In this document: positions 26,193 to 33,390 of the stretch, in pieces
Numbering within the stretch: the stretch's first letter is position 1
How the letters are laid out: the number at the start of each line of letters is the position of its first letter
Source: UBA4416 sp040386075
Lineage (GTDB): Bacteria; Bacteroidota; Bacteroidia; B-17B0; Aurantibacillaceae
Assembly: GCA_040386075.1 (NCBI GenBank)
Contig: JAZKGE010000014.1
Location: 1-64,000 of the forward strand
Reading direction: 5' to 3'
Length of the DNA stretch: 64,000 bases
The notes under the pieces: model-generated
Told to the model about the DNA's origin: nothing
The model's input: the letters and a program-made list of their open reading frames with translations, nothing else
The model's database searches: none
Position numbers and translations under genes: made by a program

Positions 26193-26277
26193 TGGAACAC
26201 AGATTAAACGGATGCTACAGATACTCGCTGATTTTATATCTGTGTTAATCGGTTAAATCCGTTTAATCTGTGTTCCA
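26193..26277. repeat. 21-bp perfect inverted repeat between gene 3' and 5' ends
   Basis: The 21-bp arm at 26193-26213 (TGGAACACAGATTAAACGGA...) is the exact reverse complement of 26257-26277, with a 43-bp centre. The centre also contains partial copies of the arm ('ACAGAT', 'ATCTGTGTTAATC'). It lies between the pirin start and the GyrI-like stop. 'ACAGATTAAACGGAT'-type palindromes recur in many Bacteroidota genomes. Confidence 0.8.
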
Positions 26278-26288
26278 ATAAAGAAATG

Positions 26289-26771
26289 CTACTTCTTTAA
26301 CATGACTGGAATCCACAATTCTTCTTCAGATGCCGGATCAGTATTGCTGTATTTATCGCCCATCACAGCAAAGTGCGGACGATCATCTAATTGATAAGTT
26401 GAATTTGGTAACCAGGTTCCAAAAATGTATTGAAATGTTTTAGGTCCTTCGCTTGGTAAACCTTTGTGTATGAATACAGCGTATAACCCGCTTTGGATAG
26501 TAAAAGCTTCCATGTTATCAGGAATGGAATTATGATCTTTCACTTCAATTGCTGCCCATTTTTCAAATTTATTGGCCGGATTAAAATTAGCCCAGTACTG
26601 GTCATTAAATGTTTGAACAGAATAAAGATCTGTACCAATTGAGTTTTCAATTTCTTTGCGCCTTTGCATAAAGCCTTGCCATAATTCAAAAGTTTTGTGT
26701 TCTGTCAACGATGTTATGATTCGTTGCCCGATCAGTTTCTTTTCTGTAAAGGTTTCTATACGCGGCTCCAT
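26289..26771 (-). CDS. GyrI-like / AraC effector-binding-domain protein
   Basis: A 160-residue protein with the SOUL/GyrI-like pattern: 'EPRIETFTEKKLIGQRI' at the start, 'KWAAIEVKDHNSIPDNMEAF', 'SGLYAVFIHKGLPSEGPKTF' and 'RPHFAVMGDKY'. Such free-standing domains bind small amphipathic molecules. No DNA-binding domain is attached. The stop of the methyltransferase gene is 1 bp upstream, so the two are tightly co-transcribed. Confidence 0.87.
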   Translation of the reverse strand: MEPRIETFTEKKLIGQRIITSLTEHKTFELWQGFMQRRKEIENSIGTDLYSVQTFNDQYWANFNPANKFEKWAAIEVKDHNSIPDNMEAFTIQSGLYAVFIHKGLPSEGPKTFQYIFGTWLPNSTYQLDDRPHFAVMGDKYSNTDPASEEELWIPVMLKK

Positions 26772-26772
26772 T

Positions 26773-27405
26773 TTATTTTTGTGCTATGATTATTAGATCA
26801 ATTACTTTGCTTCCATCGGTGGTTGGATAATCCTGGCGGCGCAGTTCAACTATTTTAAAGCCATTTTCTGTAAGTGCTGCAGCTATATAATCTTCCTGAT
26901 GGTAATGCATGAACATTTGGTGCTTACCGTCGCTCGAGCTTTTCCATCCTGATTTACTGTAATCATCTTCCATGGTACTGATATAGATTACTCCCTCCGG
27001 ATTTAATAAGTTATAAGAATCATTAATTAATTGAATAGTTTCTTCTTTGGAAATATAAGGTAAACAAAAACCACACATAATGCCATCAAATGTTTTATTC
27101 AAAGAATTAATTTCACGGCAATCCATCACTTCAAACTCAGCAGTTGGATTATTTACTTTTGCCAGTTCTATCATCACAGGAGCAAGGTCAAGACCCAATA
27201 ATTTAAAATCCGGACGTTTTTTTAGTAAATACTGTGTGATATTTCCCGGCCCGCAACCAAGTTCCAGAATACCAGCATTTTGTTTTTTGATCACATCACA
27301 AAACACATCAAAGGTTTCGTTATACAAACTCTCCTCCATATGCCTGTCCTGGTAGGCAGTGGCATACTTATCAAAACCTTCTTTTACTTGCTGGGTTTTA
27401 TTCAT
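26773..27405 (-). CDS. Class I SAM-dependent methyltransferase
   Basis: A 210-residue protein. Motif I is 'ILELGCGPGNITQYLL' (about 45-60), followed by 'LLGLDLAPVMIELAKV' and 'FEVMDCREINSLNKTFDGIM', the normal order for Rossmann-fold methyltransferases. It is cytoplasmic. Substrate not evident; the tight coupling to the GyrI-like small-molecule-binding gene hints at a small organic substrate, which is inference. Confidence 0.9.
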   Translation of the reverse strand: MNKTQQVKEGFDKYATAYQDRHMEESLYNETFDVFCDVIKKQNAGILELGCGPGNITQYLLKKRPDFKLLGLDLAPVMIELAKVNNPTAEFEVMDCREINSLNKTFDGIMCGFCLPYISKEETIQLINDSYNLLNPEGVIYISTMEDDYSKSGWKSSSDGKHQMFMHYHQEDYIAAALTENGFKIVELRRQDYPTTDGSKVIDLIIIAQK

Positions 27406-27437
27406 TGATCTTCTTCTTCGAAAATAATTTATTGGAT

Positions 27438-28343
27438 TTATTTCTTTTCTTTCATTTCGAATTCTTCACTTATTAATGAAAATTCAGGATATACTCTTAC
27501 TTCTAATTTAAGCATCTCAAAACTTGGAATTTTTTCCTTCTTTATTTTAGTGAATGTTTTTCTATAATTACTAATTAAGTTAGAATCAAAAAAAATAGTA
27601 TTTGTCCCGTCAGTTATATTTCTTAAAAGTTGAGTGTTTTTTTTGTCATTCAGGTAGCCAAAATAATGATTGATTTTTAATTGGAAACATATTTGAAATA
27701 ACTCCAGATTTACTTTTGAATTATTAATATCTCTTATAAAAAAAGGTGGAGTTATTTCTGAAGGTATGTAGATTTGTTCTGCTTCTGATAGGTTATGGAG
27801 TATTTTATTATTTTTCCAATTTTCATGAAAAACGTCCATAATATTTACGTCATTAACTGTTTTTATGGAATCTTTTCTGAATGTAATTTGTAAGCTAGTT
27901 GTAAACTCACCGTGTGGGTTTATGGCAATTGGCTGAACTTCTGTTAATATTATTGGAATTTCTATATCAATTCCCCATTTATCACTAAGTGCTTCATGAG
28001 CTGTACATAATGATATACCTAGCCTTTTGGCTTTGGCTATAGCCATTGAAGAAAAGCCTTTTCTTGAAACTAATATGCCTTTATTGGCATTAATATCTGC
28101 CATTTTTGAATGAAGTTCATCTACTTTCCCTACGCTAACCTTTGCACTAAAATCTTTACATTCTATAATTGTTTTTAATTCAAATCCCGCGGTGTTGCTT
28201 ATTAACAAAACATCTATTTGCCGTTTACCATCTCTACCGTCAAGTTTTACATTTTTTTGCACAGAACTAAATTGAGAATCAGTCACTAATTTTTTAAAAA
28301 TCAGTTCAGTTAAACTTTCAAACTCATCACCCTGTTTTGACAT
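27438..28343 (-). CDS. Mrr-like PD-(D/E)xK nuclease domain protein
   Basis: A 301-residue protein whose first 125 or so residues match the Mrr_cat / restriction-endonuclease-like fold: 'GDEFESLTELIFKKLV', D44 in 'KRQIDVLLI', and E61-x-K63 in 'KTIIECKDFS', then 'KGILVSRKGFSSMAIAKAKR'. The catalytic D...ExK triad is complete. The C-terminal 170 residues are a beta-rich region I do not recognise. No methyltransferase of the restriction-modification type and no helicase accompanies it. It sits 13 bp after fumarylacetoacetase on the same strand and is visibly more AT-rich than its neighbours, suggesting an acquired gene. Confidence 0.85.
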   Translation of the reverse strand: MSKQGDEFESLTELIFKKLVTDSQFSSVQKNVKLDGRDGKRQIDVLLISNTAGFELKTIIECKDFSAKVSVGKVDELHSKMADINANKGILVSRKGFSSMAIAKAKRLGISLCTAHEALSDKWGIDIEIPIILTEVQPIAINPHGEFTTSLQITFRKDSIKTVNDVNIMDVFHENWKNNKILHNLSEAEQIYIPSEITPPFFIRDINNSKVNLELFQICFQLKINHYFGYLNDKKNTQLLRNITDGTNTIFFDSNLISNYRKTFTKIKKEKIPSFEMLKLEVRVYPEFSLISEEFEMKEKK

Positions 28344-28356
28344 TAATATAAATTAT

Positions 28357-29631
28357 TTAATTCGCCGGTAGCACCTTCGATTTACATTCACCAAAACCAA
28401 CACGTACCTTATCATTCTGGCAATAACCTCTCATAATAACCGTATCATTATCGTTAATGAATTTACGTTCGCTTCCATCATTTAATTTTAATGGTTTGGT
28501 GCCTTTCCAGCTCAATTCCATCATACTGCCATATTCTTTCGGGTCAGGTCCGCTAATTGTTCCGCTTCCCATCATATCGCCCACATTCATGTTGCAACCA
28601 TTAATAGTATGATGAGCCAACTGTTGCTCCATGGTCCAGTACATGTATTTGTAATTGGATTTACAAATAACAGTTTCGGTACTGTTCTCCGGTTGTATAG
28701 CAACTTCCAGTTTAATGTCTACATTTTTATTTCCTGTGTATTCCAGGTATGGGAATACTTTTGGATCTTGCACATAGCCTTCTGTTCTGAATGGTTCCAA
28801 AGCATCTAATGTTACAATCCAGGCAGAGATGGTTGATGCGAAATTTTTAGCTAAAAAGGGCCCTAATGGCACATATTCCCAGGTTTGAATATCGCGTGCA
28901 CTCCAATCGTTAAATAACACCATTCCAAAAATATGATCATCTGCTTTTTCGGTGCTGATGCTATCGCCCAGTTTGGTTGATTTGCCAATGATATAGGCAG
29001 TTTCCAATTCAAAATCCAATAATTTACTCGGACCAAAGCTCGGTACTTCGGCATCTGCCGGTTTCATTTGGCCTTTTGGTCGGTGAAACGAATGTCCGCT
29101 AACGCAAATACTCGACGCACGCCCGTGATAACCAACAGGAATGTATTTCCAGTTTGGCATCAATGCATTTTTTGGATCACGGATCATGGTGCCAATATTA
29201 GTAGCATGATCAATACTGCTGTAAAAATCAGTATAATCGCCAACTTTCACAGGCAGTAACATGTTTACATTAGCCTGTGGTTTAAAAATGTGGTGAAATG
29301 CATCTTTGTTATCCTGCAATTCGCGGTTATTACTGCTTAATAAGTCCGATAATCGGTCTCTCAGTGCACGGGTCACATCTTTCCCCAATTCAATAAAATC
29401 ATTTAAATAAGCACTATTGAAAATAGTTTTATCAATATTCAATCCTGCTAAAAAGCCACGATCGGCCAGTTCATACAGATCAATGGCGTAATGGCCAATG
29501 GCAGAGCAGGCGTGGTGTTTGGTATCTGTATCAGAATAAATTCCGAATGGTAAATTCTGGATCGGGAAATCGGAGTTAGCTTCTACAGCTATCCATGAAG
29601 TAAGGCTTGGGTCGTTGGCTTTTATGTTCAT
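28357..29631 (-). CDS. fahA: Fumarylacetoacetase
   Basis: A 424-residue protein, the normal length for the eukaryote-like bacterial enzyme. It shows the family N-terminus ('FPIQNLPFGIYSD'), 'VGYHGRASSICVSGH', the metal-site region 'LLDFELETAYIIGKSTKLG' and 'LFNDWSARDIQTWEYVPLGP'. It hydrolyses fumarylacetoacetate to fumarate and acetoacetate, the last step of tyrosine degradation. No other tyrosine-degradation gene is visible in the window. Confidence 0.96.
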   Translation of the reverse strand: MNIKANDPSLTSWIAVEANSDFPIQNLPFGIYSDTDTKHHACSAIGHYAIDLYELADRGFLAGLNIDKTIFNSAYLNDFIELGKDVTRALRDRLSDLLSSNNRELQDNKDAFHHIFKPQANVNMLLPVKVGDYTDFYSSIDHATNIGTMIRDPKNALMPNWKYIPVGYHGRASSICVSGHSFHRPKGQMKPADAEVPSFGPSKLLDFELETAYIIGKSTKLGDSISTEKADDHIFGMVLFNDWSARDIQTWEYVPLGPFLAKNFASTISAWIVTLDALEPFRTEGYVQDPKVFPYLEYTGNKNVDIKLEVAIQPENSTETVICKSNYKYMYWTMEQQLAHHTINGCNMNVGDMMGSGTISGPDPKEYGSMMELSWKGTKPLKLNDGSERKFINDNDTVIMRGYCQNDKVRVGFGECKSKVLPAN

Positions 29632-29717
29632 ACGTTTATCGTTAAAAAAGAGTAAAAATGTGTGAGATGTTTATTATTTTATCAAATATAAGCATAGTAA
29701 AATTATATATTTATGCC

Positions 29718-30386
29718 ATGCAATTTAAGAAACTTATTCTTCTTTTTTTAGTACTGTTTAACTCGGTATTAAAAGCACAGGGTCTCAACGATTTTGCCTT
29801 TGTTTTAAGCGAACGGGCTGTCAATAAAGTATTTACAGCCATTGGTGAGATCAGTGGAACCAATCAATACGAAGTTTTAGGTATTATCGACGGGCATTAT
29901 AAATGGAAAGTAGTAAATCCCCACATCAGTTTTAAGCCCGATAGCAGCGATTTTATGTGCGATGCCAAAGTAGAAGTGGGACCTTTTGGATATAAATCCC
30001 AGGTATTAGGACATGTGAAAATTGGTTATGACAGTAAGCAAAATGTGATATCTATTAAAATAACAGATGCCGTTTTTGAGTTGTATACCGTTGTGTTAAA
30101 GAAAAAGATCCATATAAAGGACATTCATTTGGAAGATTATTTTAAAGATCCATTTTTATTTGAAGGACCAAAAAGCTTTGCAACGGATATGACCTTTACA
30201 ATGCCCGATAGTACTGTAAAACAAATTTATGTGCAGCCAACTGATTGTTTGATGAAAGTTGTGAAACAGGCTATAAAAACCTCTTGCGACATTGCAGCCC
30301 AGGATAAGCCATTTAAAAAAGATGTAAAAGTTACACCTCCAATTCAAACAGTAACAGAAGATAAAAAAACACCAGCTACCAAATAA
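29718..30386 (+). CDS. Secreted protein of unknown function
   Basis: A 222-residue protein from ATG 29718, which starts a signal peptide (MQFKKLILLFLVLFNSVLKAQ); earlier in-frame ATGs at 29658 and 29667 give no sensible leader. The mature part is a beta-rich domain of about 150 residues ('VVNPHISFKPDSSDFMCDAK', 'FGYKSQVLGHVKIGYDS', 'FATDMTFTMPDSTVKQIYV') with a polar Lys/Pro/Thr tail. I recognise no family; the even beta spacing could suit a lipid-binding or BPI-like elongated fold. It is 2 bp upstream of a PAP2 phosphatase gene, so an envelope-lipid context is likely. Confidence 0.75.
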   Translation: MQFKKLILLFLVLFNSVLKAQGLNDFAFVLSERAVNKVFTAIGEISGTNQYEVLGIIDGHYKWKVVNPHISFKPDSSDFMCDAKVEVGPFGYKSQVLGHVKIGYDSKQNVISIKITDAVFELYTVVLKKKIHIKDIHLEDYFKDPFLFEGPKSFATDMTFTMPDSTVKQIYVQPTDCLMKVVKQAIKTSCDIAAQDKPFKKDVKVTPPIQTVTEDKKTPATK

Positions 30387-30388
30387 TT

Positions 30389-31066
30389 TTGAAAGTCTTT
30401 ATCAAACATAATAGTTTTTACATTATTCTTTACCTTGCTTTGTTGGCTTATGTGGGCAACGTGTTGTTACATGTAGGGAAAGTTCAGATCCATCGGGAGA
30501 TGAATACTTATGTGGGAAATGTTTCAATAGATCACTTCTTTGCTTATATTACTCATTTAGGTGATGGCTTATTTGCACTGTTTATTGCAATCCTATTTGC
30601 CTTTAAAAATGTGCGGGTGTCATTATATATTTTATTCTCTTATGCCGGAGCAGGTATTTTATCTTATATTTTAAAGCATTGGGTATATTATGAAGTCACA
30701 AGACCTCACTTTGTATTTCAGTATTATGTGCGGGAACAGCTGAAACTGGCCGATGGAGTGGAGGTAGTTGCATTTCATTCGTTTCCCAGCGGCCATGCTT
30801 TATCGGCTTTTGCTTTGTTCTTTTGCCTATTATTTGTTACAAAGAATCATTTATTAAAACTCTTGTTTTTTTTACTGGCAGTAGTGGCCGCTTATAGCCG
30901 TGTTTATCTGTCTCAGCATTGGCTTGTTGATGTATATGTAGGTTCGATCATAGGTTTTATATTTGCAGTATTGTTATACATTGTGTTTTATTATCAAAAT
31001 AAATGGCCACAATTAAATACAGGTTTAATACAGTTATTATCTAATTACAAAAACAAACGTGTTTAG
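30389..31066 (+). CDS. PAP2-family membrane phosphatase
   Basis: A 225-residue protein from TTG 30389, which keeps the full first membrane helix; no ATG lies close by. The three PAP2 motifs are present: 'KHWVYYEVTRP' (K-x6-RP), 'FPSGHA' and 'SRVYLSQHWLVDVYVG' (SR...H...D). There are six predicted membrane helices with the active site facing the periplasm. It should dephosphorylate a lipid phosphate or pyrophosphate such as undecaprenyl diphosphate or lipid A. The next gene overlaps by 8 bp and encodes a PMT-type glycosyltransferase, which supports a role in lipid-carrier or lipid A chemistry. Confidence 0.9.
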   Translation: MKVFIKHNSFYIILYLALLAYVGNVLLHVGKVQIHREMNTYVGNVSIDHFFAYITHLGDGLFALFIAILFAFKNVRVSLYILFSYAGAGILSYILKHWVYYEVTRPHFVFQYYVREQLKLADGVEVVAFHSFPSGHALSAFALFFCLLFVTKNHLLKLLFFLLAVVAAYSRVYLSQHWLVDVYVGSIIGFIFAVLLYIVFYYQNKWPQLNTGLIQLLSNYKNKRV

Positions 31067-32822
31067 ATTATTAAATACAGATACTAAAGCATACGCTTTT
31101 ATTTTTGCAGCAGCCTGCCTGTTGTTCATTCCATTTATTGGTAATATGCCTTTGTTTGACTGGGATGAAATAAACTTTGCTGAGTGTGCTCGCGAAATGT
31201 TGGTAACGGGAAATAATTCCGACGTGCAATTATATTTTCATCCCTTTTGGGAAAAACCACCTTTGTTTATCTGGCTGCAAGCTATTAGCATGAACATATT
31301 TGGCGTAAATGAATTTGCTGCCCGTTTCCCCAATGCTTTATGCGGCGTTTTTACACTCATGATCTTATATAAAACAGGGAAAGAATTGAACGATCGTAAG
31401 TTTGGCTTGATCTGGACCTTTGTATATGCTTCTACCTTATTGCCTCATTTGTTTTTTAAGAGTGGCATCATCGATCCCTGGTTCAACCTATTTATTTATG
31501 TGTCGGTTTATTATTTATTGCAGCACACAAATAATCCGGTTGGAAGGTCGGGATATAAAACGGCAATTGTATCCGGATTCTTTTTAGGACTGGCTCTACT
31601 CACCAAAGGTCCGGCAGCATTGATCCTGGTTGGATTAACGGTAGCCGTATTTTTTGTATTGGGACGTTTTAAAAAGATCTCTTCTTTTAAATTCATTGCA
31701 GTATTTTTTGCAGCGTTCCTTTTAACAGGATTGAGTTGGTTTGCTGTTGAGTTAATGAATGGTCATGGACAAGTGATCAAGGAATTTATCGATTACCAGA
31801 TCCGTTTATTTAAAACAGAAGATAGCGATCATGGCGGGCCATTTATTTATCATTTTGTGGTTTTATTATTGGGCTGTTTTCCGGCATCTGTTTTCTTAAT
31901 ATTGGCACATAAGCGTTCTGCTACTGATCTGCCTTTTCAAAAACATACGAAACGCTGGATGATGAGCTTGTTTTGGGTAGTGCTGATCTTATTTTCTATA
32001 GTGCAAACCAAGATAGTGCATTATTCGTCTCTGTGTTATTTCCCTTTAACTTACCTGGCAACTTACGCCATTCAAAAATTAGTATCAGGTAATTACCGGT
32101 GGAAAAAATGGTTTCATATTACTTTTATAGTCATCAGCAGCTTGCTTGGCTTGGCTTTTATAGTGGTTGGCTGCGTTCCTTATTTGAAACCATGGCTAAT
32201 TTCAAGTAATCTGATCGCAGATCCTTTTGCTGTAGAAAATTTAAAGGCTAATGTGTATTGGAATGGTTTTGAATGGTTAATAGGCCTTGTGTTTTTGATC
32301 ATATCCTATATCAGTTTGATCAGGATCAATAGACAACAATTTAAGTTCATCTATCTGTTATTTGTAGGTTCGTTGTTTTTGGTTTATAGCATGGTCATGG
32401 TCGTTGCTCCTAAAGTGGAGCAATATAGTCAGCGCGCAGCTATTGAGTTTTATAAGCAATGCGCCAAACACCATTTTAATGTAGAGGCTATTGGTATGAA
32501 AAGTTATGCGACTTTGTTTTATGGCCAGCTGGACCCTTCTTTTAAAAATGATTCGTCTTTTATAGAACATGTCAACTTTAGAAGACAGGATTATATCGAT
32601 CAAAATGTTAATCTAACAACATCCTACAGTTTACTTCGTGCAAATTGGATGAAAGATGTTCAGACATCCCGCCCTAATTGTTTTGTTGTGAAAATAAATG
32701 ATGAGGAGATCATAAAAAAATATTGCCCTTATCTGAAAGAATTATACAGGCAAAATGGTTTTATATTTTACATCAGGGTATTTGATGAAAAATACAAGAG
32801 CTGGGATATTGGTCATAAGTGA
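31059..32822 (+). CDS. PMT/ArnT-like membrane glycosyltransferase (GT-C fold)
   Basis: A 587-residue protein starting with GTG 31059 and overlapping the PAP2 gene by 8 bp. It has about 11-12 membrane helices. The first periplasmic loop carries the GT-C acidic motif in 'PLFDWDEINFAECAREML', followed by 'FHPFWEKPPLFIWLQA' and 'FAARFPNALCGVFTLM', as in ArnT/PMT family enzymes that use polyprenyl-phosphate sugars. The final 120 or so residues form a soluble periplasmic region. A role in sugar transfer to lipid A or another envelope acceptor is likely, but the donor and acceptor cannot be named. Confidence 0.9.
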   Translation: MFRLLNTDTKAYAFIFAAACLLFIPFIGNMPLFDWDEINFAECAREMLVTGNNSDVQLYFHPFWEKPPLFIWLQAISMNIFGVNEFAARFPNALCGVFTLMILYKTGKELNDRKFGLIWTFVYASTLLPHLFFKSGIIDPWFNLFIYVSVYYLLQHTNNPVGRSGYKTAIVSGFFLGLALLTKGPAALILVGLTVAVFFVLGRFKKISSFKFIAVFFAAFLLTGLSWFAVELMNGHGQVIKEFIDYQIRLFKTEDSDHGGPFIYHFVVLLLGCFPASVFLILAHKRSATDLPFQKHTKRWMMSLFWVVLILFSIVQTKIVHYSSLCYFPLTYLATYAIQKLVSGNYRWKKWFHITFIVISSLLGLAFIVVGCVPYLKPWLISSNLIADPFAVENLKANVYWNGFEWLIGLVFLIISYISLIRINRQQFKFIYLLFVGSLFLVYSMVMVVAPKVEQYSQRAAIEFYKQCAKHHFNVEAIGMKSYATLFYGQLDPSFKNDSSFIEHVNFRRQDYIDQNVNLTTSYSLLRANWMKDVQTSRPNCFVVKINDEEIIKKYCPYLKELYRQNGFIFYIRVFDEKYKSWDIGHK

Positions 32823-32823
32823 T

Positions 32824-33291
32824 CTAGTTCAGGTACCAGATCGCTCCGTTTAATAGGCTGGCAAAACTTACCCAAAACAAATACGGTATTTGTAATAAAG
32901 CAGCTGTTCGATGAACTTTTAAGAATTGCATGATCATAACAATTATGGCTAACCACATTAAAACGATCTCTATGAATGCAATTCCTAGTAAGTGGAAATT
33001 GAAAAACAAAAAACTCCACCAGAAATTAAGGAACAATTGAATACAGAATATAACAATAGCTTTTTTACGAAGGTCGCTTTTCGGTGATTGAAGAATCAGG
33101 TAAAATGAAATACCCATTAAAATATATAAAATGGTCCAAACAGGACCAAACAACCAATTAGGTGGGTTAAATACAGGCTTGTTTAAAAATAAATACCAGG
33201 TATTAATATTTTTAGTTGTTGCAAAACTCCCTATTGCTCCAACAGCAAGGGGTAGTAAAATGCATAGTGTTATTTGGATAAATTTTTTCAT
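32824..33291 (-). CDS. tspO: TspO/MBR family protein
   Basis: A 155-residue protein with five membrane helices and the family core 'LNKPVFNPPNWLFGPVWTIL', 'LNFWWSFLFF' and 'FWVSFASLLNGAIWYLN'. TspO (tryptophan-rich sensory protein) binds tetrapyrroles and cholesterol-like ligands. The gene stands alone and converges with the glycosyltransferase gene. Confidence 0.94.
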   Translation of the reverse strand: MKKFIQITLCILLPLAVGAIGSFATTKNINTWYLFLNKPVFNPPNWLFGPVWTILYILMGISFYLILQSPKSDLRKKAIVIFCIQLFLNFWWSFLFFNFHLLGIAFIEIVLMWLAIIVMIMQFLKVHRTAALLQIPYLFWVSFASLLNGAIWYLN

Positions 33292-33340
33292 GAGTCACGT
33301 TTTATGTAGAACAATACTCGGAAAAAAAAGTTTAAGAATA

Positions 33341-33372
33341 AAAAAAAGGCGCACATAGATGCACCTTTTTTT
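33341..33372 (-). terminator. Probable terminator after the M43 protease gene
   Basis: AAAAAAAGG-c-GCA...TGC-a-CCTTTTTTT forms a stem with one mismatch and A/T-run flanks. It lies 19 bp past the stop at 33391 in the minus direction and gives a T7 tract on that strand. Confidence 0.65.
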
Positions 33373-33390
33373 ATTGATTCCGGATAATAC

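Noticed and set aside
27438..28343. Complete restriction-modification system
   Set aside because: The adjacent SAM methyltransferase (26773-27405) is a small-molecule type without DNA-methylase motifs, so only the nuclease can be supported.
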